From: an uncultured Spirochaetaceae bacterium
GTDB taxonomy: Bacteria; Spirochaetota; Spirochaetia; Treponematales; Treponemataceae
DNA: 37,500 nucleotides
Direction of reading: 5' to 3'
NCBI GenBank assembly: GCA_902783155.1
Contig: CACZPR010000020.1
Coordinates: forward strand, 1 to 37,500
Part shown: piece by piece, positions 25,001-31,643 of the stretch
How positions within the stretch are numbered: position 1 is the stretch's first letter
How the letters are laid out: each line of letters opens with the position of its first letter
Position numbers and translations under genes: made by a program
The notes under the pieces: generated by a model
What the model was told of the DNA's origin: nothing
The model's database searches: none
What the model saw: only the letters and a program-made list of their open reading frames with translations

Positions 25001-25796
25001 CATACCGAATGTGAACACAATAATAATCGACCGGGCGGACATGTATGGAATCAGCCAGCTCTATCAGTTGCGTGGACGTGTTGGACGTAGCGACAGGCAG
25101 GCCTATGCGTATCTATTTTATCCGGAAAACAAGTCCCTGTCCGAGATTGCCATGAAGCGTCTGCAGGTGATTTCTGATTTCACCGAGCTTGGAAGCGGAT
25201 TCAGGATTGCGATGAAGGACATGGAGATTCGTGGAGCAGGAAACCTTTTGGGCCGGGACCAGAGTGGCGAGGTGTGCGCGGTTGGATTCGAGATGTACCT
25301 GAACCTTTTGAATTCAGCAATCGAACGACTTAGCTCATCGGACTGGAAGGCTCCGAACGAGGTTCTTCTGGAACTTGAGTACTCCGGATTCATACCGGAC
25401 TCCTACATTGAGGATGCGCAGACAAAGATGGAGATGTACAAAAAGATTGCCATGATACGCAACGACCGGGAGCTTGAAGAAATCCACGAGGAACTTTTTG
25501 ACAGATTCGGACCAGTGCCAGAGGAAGTCAACAGTCTCCTTAACCTGGCGAAAATCCGTATGCTGTGTGGACGGCTGGGGGTGGTCTCGCTGATTGAGCA
25601 CAACCATCTGGCGACAATCACATTTGAGGACGTGACAAGGCTGAGCATAGACAAGCTGATGAACCTTGTGAAGCTGTATCCGACATCCATAAGGCCGAAC
25701 CCGAAAAATCCATCGCAGCTGTTCATACAGATGGAGTCCATAGACCTGAAGACAAAGTGCGAGTTCATAAAAGAAAAACTGGACCGTCTACTTTAG
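22092..25796 (+). CDS. mfd: Transcription-repair coupling factor
   Basis: A 1234-aa DNA translocase that removes RNA polymerase stalled at lesions and recruits UvrA. The UvrB-like N-terminal region spans about 1-400, with a charged insertion near 290-345. The RNA polymerase interaction domain is near 565-630 (LTPGDLVVHENFGIGLFKGI). The helicase core has Walker A GDVGYGKTE near 720, DEEQRFGV near 820, SATPIPRTL, and motif VI QLRGRVGRSDR near 990; the C-terminal TRCF domain follows from about 1060. Length is normal for the family (about 1150-1250). No Shine-Dalgarno site precedes the ATG. Confidence 0.97.
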   Translation: MENSLSTNSLIPILSSWKNFSSEVTRVSSAEDGSEIFPLDIHGLNGSLDIFFVAEYIRKRHFRSIHKMQYEQKMLHHQEDFLIVVARQKDADECESDLMTIMGDSVEVIKLPWWGTVPYRPTTKGSILFGMRAGVLSKLAVRNPSSEKPRVFVVPERALLTPVPPASYIRKLSFRLTVHQSINPVEMSERLSQMGYLRVPKVGMKGEFAVRGEVIDIFMPGESLPYRIIFEFDEIENIKTFDVESQTTKDSLKSVLIYPMKEVLWTEDLAKTLESVLDKAEKSGIVNNFADFDKNRHAINNGGEEIGEKKKSANLFDESLDEENERTPESAMLAFTEKALEEKDRIVAELMVNGETEGEELFYGLVWDRLYSILDYIDAGTTIFCREYERLVNAQSLIENEFLKAYRIARQTLPVMPPSLSLLNFNSLMEMKSRLVRFRCLVNDETIAVPESTEGSVARIKSESAISFLGNINYFKEELSARQNSGWWIYIFADNPSQAVRIGEVVKEFTEKDGDNIHPVHVFQFPLTEGFAVADEKLLVIQENEIFGRKKAGPKSMRKTKSKPLDTFMDLTPGDLVVHENFGIGLFKGIERIKSLGTERDFIKLEYADHEHVFIPIEQVNLIQKYIGGDSSHTALDRIGSKSWSARKAKVQKQVQEIAEKLIDLYSKRQASRGYAFPKDTEWQSAFEAAFPYEDTPDQYTATQDIKTDMERPIPMDRLVCGDVGYGKTEIALRAAFKSVMGGKQVAFLAPTTILAEQHYENALERFKNFPVRIAHLSRFVEPKEQKKIIQLLADGKIDILIGTHRIIQKDVVYKDLGLLIIDEEQRFGVRDKEKLKVLKTNVDCLTMSATPIPRTLHMSLLKIRDMSLLTTPPQNRQPIETVIEEFSDEKVAKAIRREVARNGQVFFLHNRVETLDDTRRKIENIVPEMLVDVAHGQMSSDELDDIFRRFKNGGFHVLVATTIIENGIDIPNVNTIIIDRADMYGISQLYQLRGRVGRSDRQAYAYLFYPENKSLSEIAMKRLQVISDFTELGSGFRIAMKDMEIRGAGNLLGRDQSGEVCAVGFEMYLNLLNSAIERLSSSDWKAPNEVLLELEYSGFIPDSYIEDAQTKMEMYKKIAMIRNDRELEEIHEELFDRFGPVPEEVNSLLNLAKIRMLCGRLGVVSLIEHNHLATITFEDVTRLSIDKLMNLVKLYPTSIRPNPKNPSQLFIQMESIDLKTKCEFIKEKLDRLL

Positions 25797-25824
25797 TTGA
25801 CAGCCATGCTTGACTATGTATAAT
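25797..25824 (+). promoter_or_regulatory. Consensus-like promoter after mfd
   Basis: TTGACA (25797-25802), a 16-bp spacer and TATAAT (25819-25824): both hexamers match perfectly. It begins directly after the mfd stop codon. With the terminator at 25878-25904 it would make a transcript of about 75 nt; no plus-strand gene follows. The -10 also falls inside a fragment resembling a beta-helix repeat, so chance is possible. Confidence 0.45.
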
Positions 25825-25844
25825 GGAGGTTCTGTCTACTCGGG
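25819..25844 (+). pseudogene. Short fragment resembling the beta-helix repeat of the gene at 1-3554
   Basis: These 26 bp match 2385-2410 of the surface protein gene at 23 positions. In that phase they read YNGGSVYSG, like YNGGTVYLG and YNGGAIYSG. There is no long frame around it, so at most it is a remnant of a related surface protein gene. Confidence 0.3.
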
Positions 25845-25868
25845 TGGGATTATTAGAATTCAATCTTC

Positions 25869-25907
25869 AAAAAAAAAGGACGGCCACATCTGGACCGCCC
25901 TTTTATT
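25869..25907. terminator. Bidirectional terminator between mfd and the convergent lipoprotein gene
   Basis: An imperfect stem (25878-25900, one mismatch and one bulge) is flanked by nine A on the left and TTTTATT on the right. It gives a strong T-run for minus-strand transcripts from the lipoprotein gene and a weaker one for plus-strand transcripts from mfd. Confidence 0.75.
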
Positions 25908-25931
25908 AGGAATTCTTATTTTGGTTGAGGA

Positions 25932-27086
25932 TTACTGCTCGATAACTGTATAATCGTTATTATCGTTGGAATCTTCTGATGCATCTGAGATACTTGTAAT
26001 GTTTCCGTCAGTGCCAGTAGTAATTCCAAACAAAACAGCATTCGTCTTTGTATCAGATGATGCAGGCTGTGTATAATTAGAACTTATTGTATAACGAGCG
26101 AGACAGCGGTTGTTCATATTTGTCCAGTTGCATCCCTTTTTAACAGGACAACCGTAAGTACTGCTATAGCTTCCACAATCTTTGATTTTGTAGGTTGTTC
26201 CAGATACAGTATCTTCCTTGTGCTCATCATACCAAGCCTGATCAAGCCACTTATTATATATACGACCTATTTCATTCGCTCCAGTCTTGTCCATTGTTGT
26301 TGCCATCATACGCCCATAGCCACTTACTGTGGAATCTCTCAAACGGAAGCGGAAATACTCAATATCGCTACAGACAGGATTCTTTTTTTGCGCTGCATTT
26401 GCATAACGAACCTTCACACTTACACCATTTGCAACAGAAACTCCTGTTGCAGCAGGAATACCTTGAAGTGTTGAATCAGCAAGCAAATCCAGTCCCTTAT
26501 CTCCTGTTACACTTTCAACATTAATTTTTCCATGTTTCCACATATTTAGGAAGTCTTCACTTTTCCAATTTTTAACTTCATCATAAGTGTATTTTGTTGT
26601 ACCATCTTCTTTTGTGACAGGCTGATATACAGTTCCGGTGTTTGCATCTGTAACAGAAAGAGAAAGCTGTGCACCGAACTCATAATAAAGGAAAAGCTTA
26701 CCCTTGTCATAACCAGAATTTGAGGTAATTTTATATGCACCAGTCCAGAATGTTTCATTTGTTTTGGTTGTCAAAGCTGCATCACTGTATCTGGTTAAAT
26801 GCTGCCTAAATGTTCCACCGTTTGAATTATCCTTGAAAACGTTTTCAGACTTGCCGTCAAATTCCCATTCAATCTGATAGAATGAACCATTATTACTATA
26901 ATAGTCAACCCTGTTTGCAGTTCCAGTTGAATCGGTTGTATAGTCTATCGTCTTCCAGTACCCATAGAAATCATCCTTTCCAAATGAGTTAACAATATCC
27001 TGAAACTGAGGACATCCCGTAAAGGTAATCCCCGCCAAAATCATAAGACCGGCCACAAGGCCTGCCATTTTTGTTGTCTTTTTCAT
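25932..27086 (-). CDS. Putative lipoprotein of unknown function
   Basis: A 384-aa protein with a lipoprotein signal sequence ending TFTGC (Cys25; a relaxed spirochaete-type lipobox). The body is rich in Ser, Thr, Asn and Tyr. It has WKTIDYTTDSTG and FYQIEWEFDG near 45-80 and a C-terminal part with several cysteines (CGSYSSTYGCPVKKGCNW). No family is recognised. ATG 27086 is chosen because AAGGAG lies 6 nt upstream; the ATG at 27092 would abut that site. Its codons are richer in A/T than the flanking mfd and alr genes, which suggests a variable surface protein or foreign origin. Confidence 0.82.
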   Translation of the reverse strand: MKKTTKMAGLVAGLMILAGITFTGCPQFQDIVNSFGKDDFYGYWKTIDYTTDSTGTANRVDYYSNNGSFYQIEWEFDGKSENVFKDNSNGGTFRQHLTRYSDAALTTKTNETFWTGAYKITSNSGYDKGKLFLYYEFGAQLSLSVTDANTGTVYQPVTKEDGTTKYTYDEVKNWKSEDFLNMWKHGKINVESVTGDKGLDLLADSTLQGIPAATGVSVANGVSVKVRYANAAQKKNPVCSDIEYFRFRLRDSTVSGYGRMMATTMDKTGANEIGRIYNKWLDQAWYDEHKEDTVSGTTYKIKDCGSYSSTYGCPVKKGCNWTNMNNRCLARYTISSNYTQPASSDTKTNAVLFGITTGTDGNITSISDASEDSNDNNDYTVIEQ

Positions 27087-27121
27087 TTTCATCTCCTTAG
27101 TTTAAAGAGTTTATTAGCTGT

Positions 27122-27150
27122 AGTATACTATAACTAAGCAATAAATGCAA
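27122..27150 (-). promoter_or_regulatory. Lipoprotein gene promoter
   Basis: On the minus strand, TTGCAT (27145-27150), 17 bp, TATACT (27122-27127), with a leader of about 30 nt to the ATG at 27086. Confidence 0.6.
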
Positions 27151-27186
27151 TTATCGTTACAGTTTTTTGAGTAATTTGCCGAAAAT

Positions 27187-28020
27187 TTATGACTCTTGCT
27201 TTGAAAGCTCCAGGATTTTTTCCAAAGGAAGCCCCGTCCCCTGCGCAATCTGCTCGTAAGAAAGGACATTCATTGCAAGCATGGCCTTTGCATTTTCGAT
27301 TCTCGCTTTGTACAGCCCTTGCTCAATTCCCTGGCGGACACCCTCCTCAAACGCAATGTCTTTTTCTTCATCTATAGTCTGCTGCCATGTCATATAAATC
27401 TTCTTCCATTCCATGTTTTGTTTGGCGAAGATTACTTTTTCTTCGATGGACTTGGTGAGCTCGTTTTCAGCCTCGTGTCCCGCAAGAAATTTGAAAAAGT
27501 TTTTCTCCTCGTCGCTTTCCATTTTAGCATAGTCGGCTGCATTGAAAAAGACCTTGTATGCTCCATCGTTCAATTTTATTTTGTCGTCACCTCGGCAAGT
27601 GTTTTCAAAGAAATAGACCGGAAGCCTTTTTTTGAATGGGGCCTCAAGGCAAAGAAAAATCACGTACGAGTCCTTCAGCCGACTGTATTTTTCCCCATGC
27701 GAAAGGTTGTCCATGTCTATTATGCTTTGGTAATACCTGGCCCTCTTCGGGAGATTCTTTTGATTCGTCGTCTGAATCTCAATGTCGAAGATTCGGTTCT
27801 CGTCCTTGGTGTAAACATCAAAGCGGACGGATTTTGCGTCAAGACCTTCCTGCATCGTCCACTCGGATTTCGGCGATGAAAGTTTCTCAATCCTGATGTG
27901 GAGAAGCATTTCCAAAAGCTGGCGGCAGAGTTCCGGGTCGTTCTCCAGAATCTTACAAAAAAGAAAGTTGTTTGCGAACGTGAGTTCCTCCCACGCGGGA
28001 TATTTTTTAGTTTCAGACAT
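27187..28020 (-). CDS. PDDEXK_2/Rpn-type nuclease-fold protein
   Basis: A 277-aa protein of the PD-(D/E)XK family (PF12784), commonly annotated as a transposase or Rpn relative. It starts ETKKYPAWEELTFANNFLFCKIL. The nuclease core near 68-95 has SVRFDVYTKDENRIFDIEIQTT, with D and E-x-Q, followed by RARYYQSIIDMDNL. The C-terminal part is helical and ends in AFEEGVRQGIEQGLYKARIENAKAML, typical of the family. Rpn relatives are DNA nucleases linked to recombination and phage defence. No inverted repeats or target duplications were seen. The start at 28020 follows GGAGG by 5 nt. Confidence 0.87.
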   Translation of the reverse strand: MSETKKYPAWEELTFANNFLFCKILENDPELCRQLLEMLLHIRIEKLSSPKSEWTMQEGLDAKSVRFDVYTKDENRIFDIEIQTTNQKNLPKRARYYQSIIDMDNLSHGEKYSRLKDSYVIFLCLEAPFKKRLPVYFFENTCRGDDKIKLNDGAYKVFFNAADYAKMESDEEKNFFKFLAGHEAENELTKSIEEKVIFAKQNMEWKKIYMTWQQTIDEEKDIAFEEGVRQGIEQGLYKARIENAKAMLAMNVLSYEQIAQGTGLPLEKILELSKQES

Positions 28021-28037
28021 TTTGTCCTCCACTAATA

Positions 28038-28067
28038 TATATATGCCCTGGAAATCAGTATTGTAAA
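28038..28067 (-). promoter_or_regulatory. Probable promoter of the PDDEXK_2 gene
   Basis: On the minus strand, TTTACA (28062-28067), 18 bp, TATATA (28038-28043). The alternating TA run makes the exact -10 uncertain. Confidence 0.45.
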
Positions 28068-28102
28068 AAAATTTGAAAACAATTTTTCACTATCCCCCCG
28101 CC

Positions 28103-28130
28103 TTGCATATTTTTTCGTTTTGCGTAAAAT
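28103..28130 (+). promoter_or_regulatory. alr: Probable alr promoter
   Basis: TTGCAT (28103-28108), 16 bp, TAAAAT (28125-28130), giving a leader of about 20 nt before the ATG at 28157. Confidence 0.5.
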
Positions 28131-28156
28131 AGATTTCCATAACGAAGGTGGGAATT

Positions 28157-29308
28157 ATGCGTGCTACGAAAGCTATTATCCATATTGAGAATTTCAAGGA
28201 AAACATTAGGAACATAAGGGGATTCACTGCGGACGGCGTGAAAATGTGTGTGCCGGTGAAGGCGGACGCTTACGGTCATGGCGCGGTCGAATGTGCAAGG
28301 GCAGCCCTTGAGTGCGGGGTCGAATATCTTGCGGTCGCGACTGTTGAGGAAGGTCTTGAGCTTAGGGAGGCCGGAATAAAATCGCCGGTCCTGCTTTTTT
28401 CTCTCTGCTCTCCTGAGGAAGTTGAGGACGCTGTTAAAAACGACATCACTCCCTTTGTTTTTGATTCTGAATACATCTCGATGTTCGACAGGAGTGCCGG
28501 AAAGTTCGGGAAAAATCACTATCCGGTCCACCTTGCCATTGACACGGGAATGGGCCGCATTGGCTGTCTTCCGGAGGATGCCGCGCATCTTGCAAAGGTG
28601 ATTTCCGATTCTGACAATCTTTTTCAGGAAGGAACCATGACCCACTTCGCCACCAGCGACTGCAAGAATCCGGATTCAATCGAGTACACAAAAAAACAGT
28701 TCGCTCTTTTCACGAATTCAATAGAAGAAATCAGAAAGGAAGGTCTGAATCCCGGAATCTGCCACTGCGCAAATTCTGCCGCGACCCTTGATTTGCCGGA
28801 GACCCACCTTGACATGGTTCGTCCGGGAATTATCGTTTACGGCTACGATGCTGGCGATGTGAATGCAGAATACCTTGCCAAAAAAGGCACCCCCATTGAT
28901 TTGAAGCCGGTTATGACGCTTGTTACCGAAATTTCCGCAATCAGGCATTTCAAAAAAGGCTCTTCAGTCGGCTACGGACGCACATGGACTGCCGAAAAGG
29001 ACACTGACATAGCGGTTCTGACAATTGGCTACGGCGACGGATTTGTGCGGAGATTCTCCAGGGCGGGAATAAAGGTTGCAATCAATGGAAAGGAATACCC
29101 TGTCCGCGGAAGAATCTGCATGGACCAGTGCATGGTGGATTTGGGGCTTGACTCCGGCGTTAAAAGATGGGACAAGGTGGTTATTTTTGGCGCAAAATCC
29201 GATGGCGCAATGCAGACTGCCGAAGACATTGCCCGGATGACCGACACAATTTCCTACGAGATAACGACAGTCCTGACACGCCGTGTTCCAAGGGTGTTTG
29301 TGGATTAG
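28157..29308 (+). CDS. alr: Alanine racemase
   Basis: A PLP enzyme making D-alanine for peptidoglycan. It has 383 aa. The PLP lysine is K35 in CVPVKADAYGHGA, the family signature; the probable catalytic tyrosine is Y273 in SVGYGRTW, with TIGYGDGF following and a C-terminal RGRICMDQCMVDLG. A TIM barrel then a beta domain, as expected. Start ATG 28157 is preferred to the in-frame GTG at 28148 because GAAGGTGG lies just upstream. Its TAG and the folC TAA overlap on opposite strands at 29305-29308. Confidence 0.96.
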   Translation: MRATKAIIHIENFKENIRNIRGFTADGVKMCVPVKADAYGHGAVECARAALECGVEYLAVATVEEGLELREAGIKSPVLLFSLCSPEEVEDAVKNDITPFVFDSEYISMFDRSAGKFGKNHYPVHLAIDTGMGRIGCLPEDAAHLAKVISDSDNLFQEGTMTHFATSDCKNPDSIEYTKKQFALFTNSIEEIRKEGLNPGICHCANSAATLDLPETHLDMVRPGIIVYGYDAGDVNAEYLAKKGTPIDLKPVMTLVTEISAIRHFKKGSSVGYGRTWTAEKDTDIAVLTIGYGDGFVRRFSRAGIKVAINGKEYPVRGRICMDQCMVDLGLDSGVKRWDKVVIFGAKSDGAMQTAEDIARMTDTISYEITTVLTRRVPRVFVD

Positions 29309-30735
29309 GACCGCGAAAGAACTTTTTTTACCTCCGACACAAGATAGAAGCTCCCGACAACCAGAAGCGGAGTCCGGCTTTCTTTTGCCGATTCAAGTGC
29401 ATGGCGGATTCCCAGTCCATAGTCCGGGTAGGAGTCAAAATCCATTCCGGCTGATTTGAACGCATTTTCTGCCCTTGGCAGGTCCGATGTTTTGGCGGAA
29501 CCTGGGACCGTAAGAGTCACACGTGAAAATCTGTCCCTGAAAATTGGGGCGATGTCCTCAACGTCCTTGTCGGCGGCACATGCAAAAAGGACATGCGGGG
29601 CGGATTTTTCACCAGCCACCTTAAAAAATGTTTCCACCGTAAACGACACGCTCGAAGGTGTGTGCGCCCCGTCAAGGACCAAAATGTTTCTGCCGCCTCC
29701 GACAATCTCGAATCTTCCGGGGAGACTTGCGTTTGAAAGACCTTTTTCGATTATACTTTCGTCCAAATCCGGGAAAACCTGTTTCACCGCTATAGCCGCA
29801 AGAGCTGCGTTGTCCGCCTGGAAATCACCGAGCATTTTCAGTGATGCGTTAATCGGCCTTGAGAAAAATCTGGATTCCATCGTAAAATCCATTGACACCT
29901 GTAGATTTGTATGCTCATTTTTATCCACAAGATTACAATCAGCTACACTACCCTTCATATTTGTATGTCTATTTTTGTAGACAATATTAGAAATTTTCGT
30001 TTCGGAATCAGCAAAAATAATTGGAGCATGTTTTTCGGCTGCAATCTTTTCAAAAACTTCACGCACTGAATCAGCTTTCTGGCGGCCAACAACGACAGGA
30101 ACCCCTTCCTTGATTATACCGCCTTTTTCGCCTGCAATCTTTTCAATCGTGTCGCCAAGATATTCTGTATGCTCCAGCTCTATGCGGTTTATGCAGCAAC
30201 ATTCGGGCTGAATCACATTTGTAGCGTCAAGCCTTCCGCCAAGACCCACTTCGTACACCGCCCATTCGCATCCGGCCTTTCTGAAACATTCCATTCCGTA
30301 TGCAGTCACAAGCTCGAACCAGGTAACGGGACGACCACCGAACGCACCCTTTTTTTCAAGCGCGTCCACGCACTCAATGACAGACTCTGCGGCAGACCCA
30401 TAGATTTCCGGGGCAAACCAGCCTTTCGCGGACTTGATTCTTTCGGCAAAATCCAGTATGTGCGGCGAAGTGTAAAGCCCAGTGCGGAATCCAGCTTCGG
30501 AAAGTATGCTCGAAATCATCTCGGAAACGGACCCTTTTCCCTTGGACCCCGCAACATGGAACGACCTGCACGAGAGTTCCGGATTTCCAAGGGATTCACA
30601 GACCGTCCGCATTGTGTCCAGCCAGAAAATGTTTTTTTGCGGTGTCCGCTCAAAATTCAGGTATGAGTCCGCCCACTCCCGAAATTTTTCCGCCGCGGCA
30701 AGCGATTTTTTTTCGCAGTCCACCGAATCTACCAT
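29305..30735 (-). CDS. folC: Folylpolyglutamate/dihydrofolate synthase
   Basis: An ATP-dependent ligase adding glutamate to folates (Mur-ligase fold), 476 aa. The P-loop GSKGKGS is at 63-69; YTSPHILDFAERI, YEVGLGGRLDATNV, LEHTEYLGDT and LVLDGAHTPSS are family motifs. An extra segment near 250-285 holds an 18-residue tandem duplication. The ATG lies inside the last codons of the upstream gene (7-nt overlap), with GAGGAGG about 10 nt upstream. Whether it also has dihydrofolate synthase activity cannot be told. Confidence 0.94.
   Translation of the reverse strand: MVDSVDCEKKSLAAAEKFREWADSYLNFERTPQKNIFWLDTMRTVCESLGNPELSCRSFHVAGSKGKGSVSEMISSILSEAGFRTGLYTSPHILDFAERIKSAKGWFAPEIYGSAAESVIECVDALEKKGAFGGRPVTWFELVTAYGMECFRKAGCEWAVYEVGLGGRLDATNVIQPECCCINRIELEHTEYLGDTIEKIAGEKGGIIKEGVPVVVGRQKADSVREVFEKIAAEKHAPIIFADSETKISNIVYKNRHTNMKGSVADCNLVDKNEHTNLQVSMDFTMESRFFSRPINASLKMLGDFQADNAALAAIAVKQVFPDLDESIIEKGLSNASLPGRFEIVGGGRNILVLDGAHTPSSVSFTVETFFKVAGEKSAPHVLFACAADKDVEDIAPIFRDRFSRVTLTVPGSAKTSDLPRAENAFKSAGMDFDSYPDYGLGIRHALESAKESRTPLLVVGSFYLVSEVKKVLSRS
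29881..29988 (-). repeat. 54-bp tandem duplication inside folC
   Basis: Two in-frame 54-bp units (29935-29988 and 29881-29934) encode N-I-V-x-K-N-x-H-T-N and N-L-V-x-K-N-x-H-T-N type 18-residue repeats. ATTTGTATG occurs in both (plus strand, 29905 and 29959). A GTCTA/TAGAC hairpin lies at 29967-29982. The segment is richer in A/T than the rest of folC. Confidence 0.75.
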
Positions 30736-31643
30736 TGCTGCTGAACCTCCTCGGAGAATTTTTCAAGGGTCCATTGGCTCATGCCGTATGCGTAGTTGAA
30801 ACTTTCCACCGACTTTTTCTCTTCCGCACCAAGATAGTCGCCCGGAACAAAGACCGGAACCACGATGTACGGATTTTCGCTCTCAATCTCCCCCTTGTAG
30901 ATTAAAAATCTTGCGGAGGCTCCATTTTCAAAGTCCTTTTTGAATGTGTATTCCGGTGAATGGCCAGCCCTGCTGAATGACAAAAGCGCGCCATGCCTGA
31001 GTATTGATTCAGAATCCAGACGTGTGTAGCCTGTAACGGCCTGTGGATATACAAATGGGTCCGCCCAGAACGAGGTTGAGAGGGTCAGGTAGCTTGCAAT
31101 CGAGACATCCATCTGCAGAACCTTGTTTCCTGTGCTGGTCCTGAAAGCAATTCTGGAAGTAAGATAGTCCGAATCACCAAAAAGTATTTCCGAAATCCTT
31201 CCACCTGCGCCATCGTAAAAACCAAGCACAAATGCACAGTCCTCATCAAGACCAAAGGAACTCCATGCGTCCACGGTCTCTGCTGCTGTGCGGACGGAAA
31301 CAATCTGTGAGCATGTGTTCAAAAGGTTCGCGACACTCTGGTTGTCAGCCGGCCACAAGGTGTCTGTGAATGTGTCACGTCCGGTCCAGAAGCAGCTTCC
31401 CGCGTTGGAACCGACCTTTGAAAGAACCACCGACTGGACGTTTCCTTCGCCATCGGCCTTGGACAGTGTAATCCGAGCTATATCGGGAACCTTGTTTACA
31501 TTCAAAAGGGCCGTCCTTGTGGATTGTGAGGAAGTTTTTTTGTTGAACGGCAGACAGGTGACAATAAAAGCCAAAAGCAAAACTATGTCGGCCACCAGAA
31601 AAATCAGAAGGCATTTTTTTCTTTTTGATTCATTCCAGCTCAT
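30729..31643 (-). CDS. DUF4340-like membrane-anchored protein
   Basis: A 304-aa protein with one N-terminal membrane helix (about 12-32, LLIFLVADIVLLLAFIVTCL) and a soluble part of DUF4340 type: repeated strand-helix units such as IARITLSKADGEGNVQSVVL, WPADNQSVANLLNTCSQI and SSFGLDEDCAFVLGFYDG. DUF4340 proteins commonly accompany GldF/GldG-type ABC exporters, as here. The ATG overlaps the upstream stop in an ATGA. Function is unknown; it is probably a periplasmic partner of the exporter. Confidence 0.82.
   Translation of the reverse strand: MSWNESKRKKCLLIFLVADIVLLLAFIVTCLPFNKKTSSQSTRTALLNVNKVPDIARITLSKADGEGNVQSVVLSKVGSNAGSCFWTGRDTFTDTLWPADNQSVANLLNTCSQIVSVRTAAETVDAWSSFGLDEDCAFVLGFYDGAGGRISEILFGDSDYLTSRIAFRTSTGNKVLQMDVSIASYLTLSTSFWADPFVYPQAVTGYTRLDSESILRHGALLSFSRAGHSPEYTFKKDFENGASARFLIYKGEIESENPYIVVPVFVPGDYLGAEEKKSVESFNYAYGMSQWTLEKFSEEVQQQW

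Noticed and set aside
27093..28147. Insertion sequence around the PDDEXK_2 gene
   Set aside because: No terminal inverted repeats or target-site duplications were found, despite the family often being named transposase.
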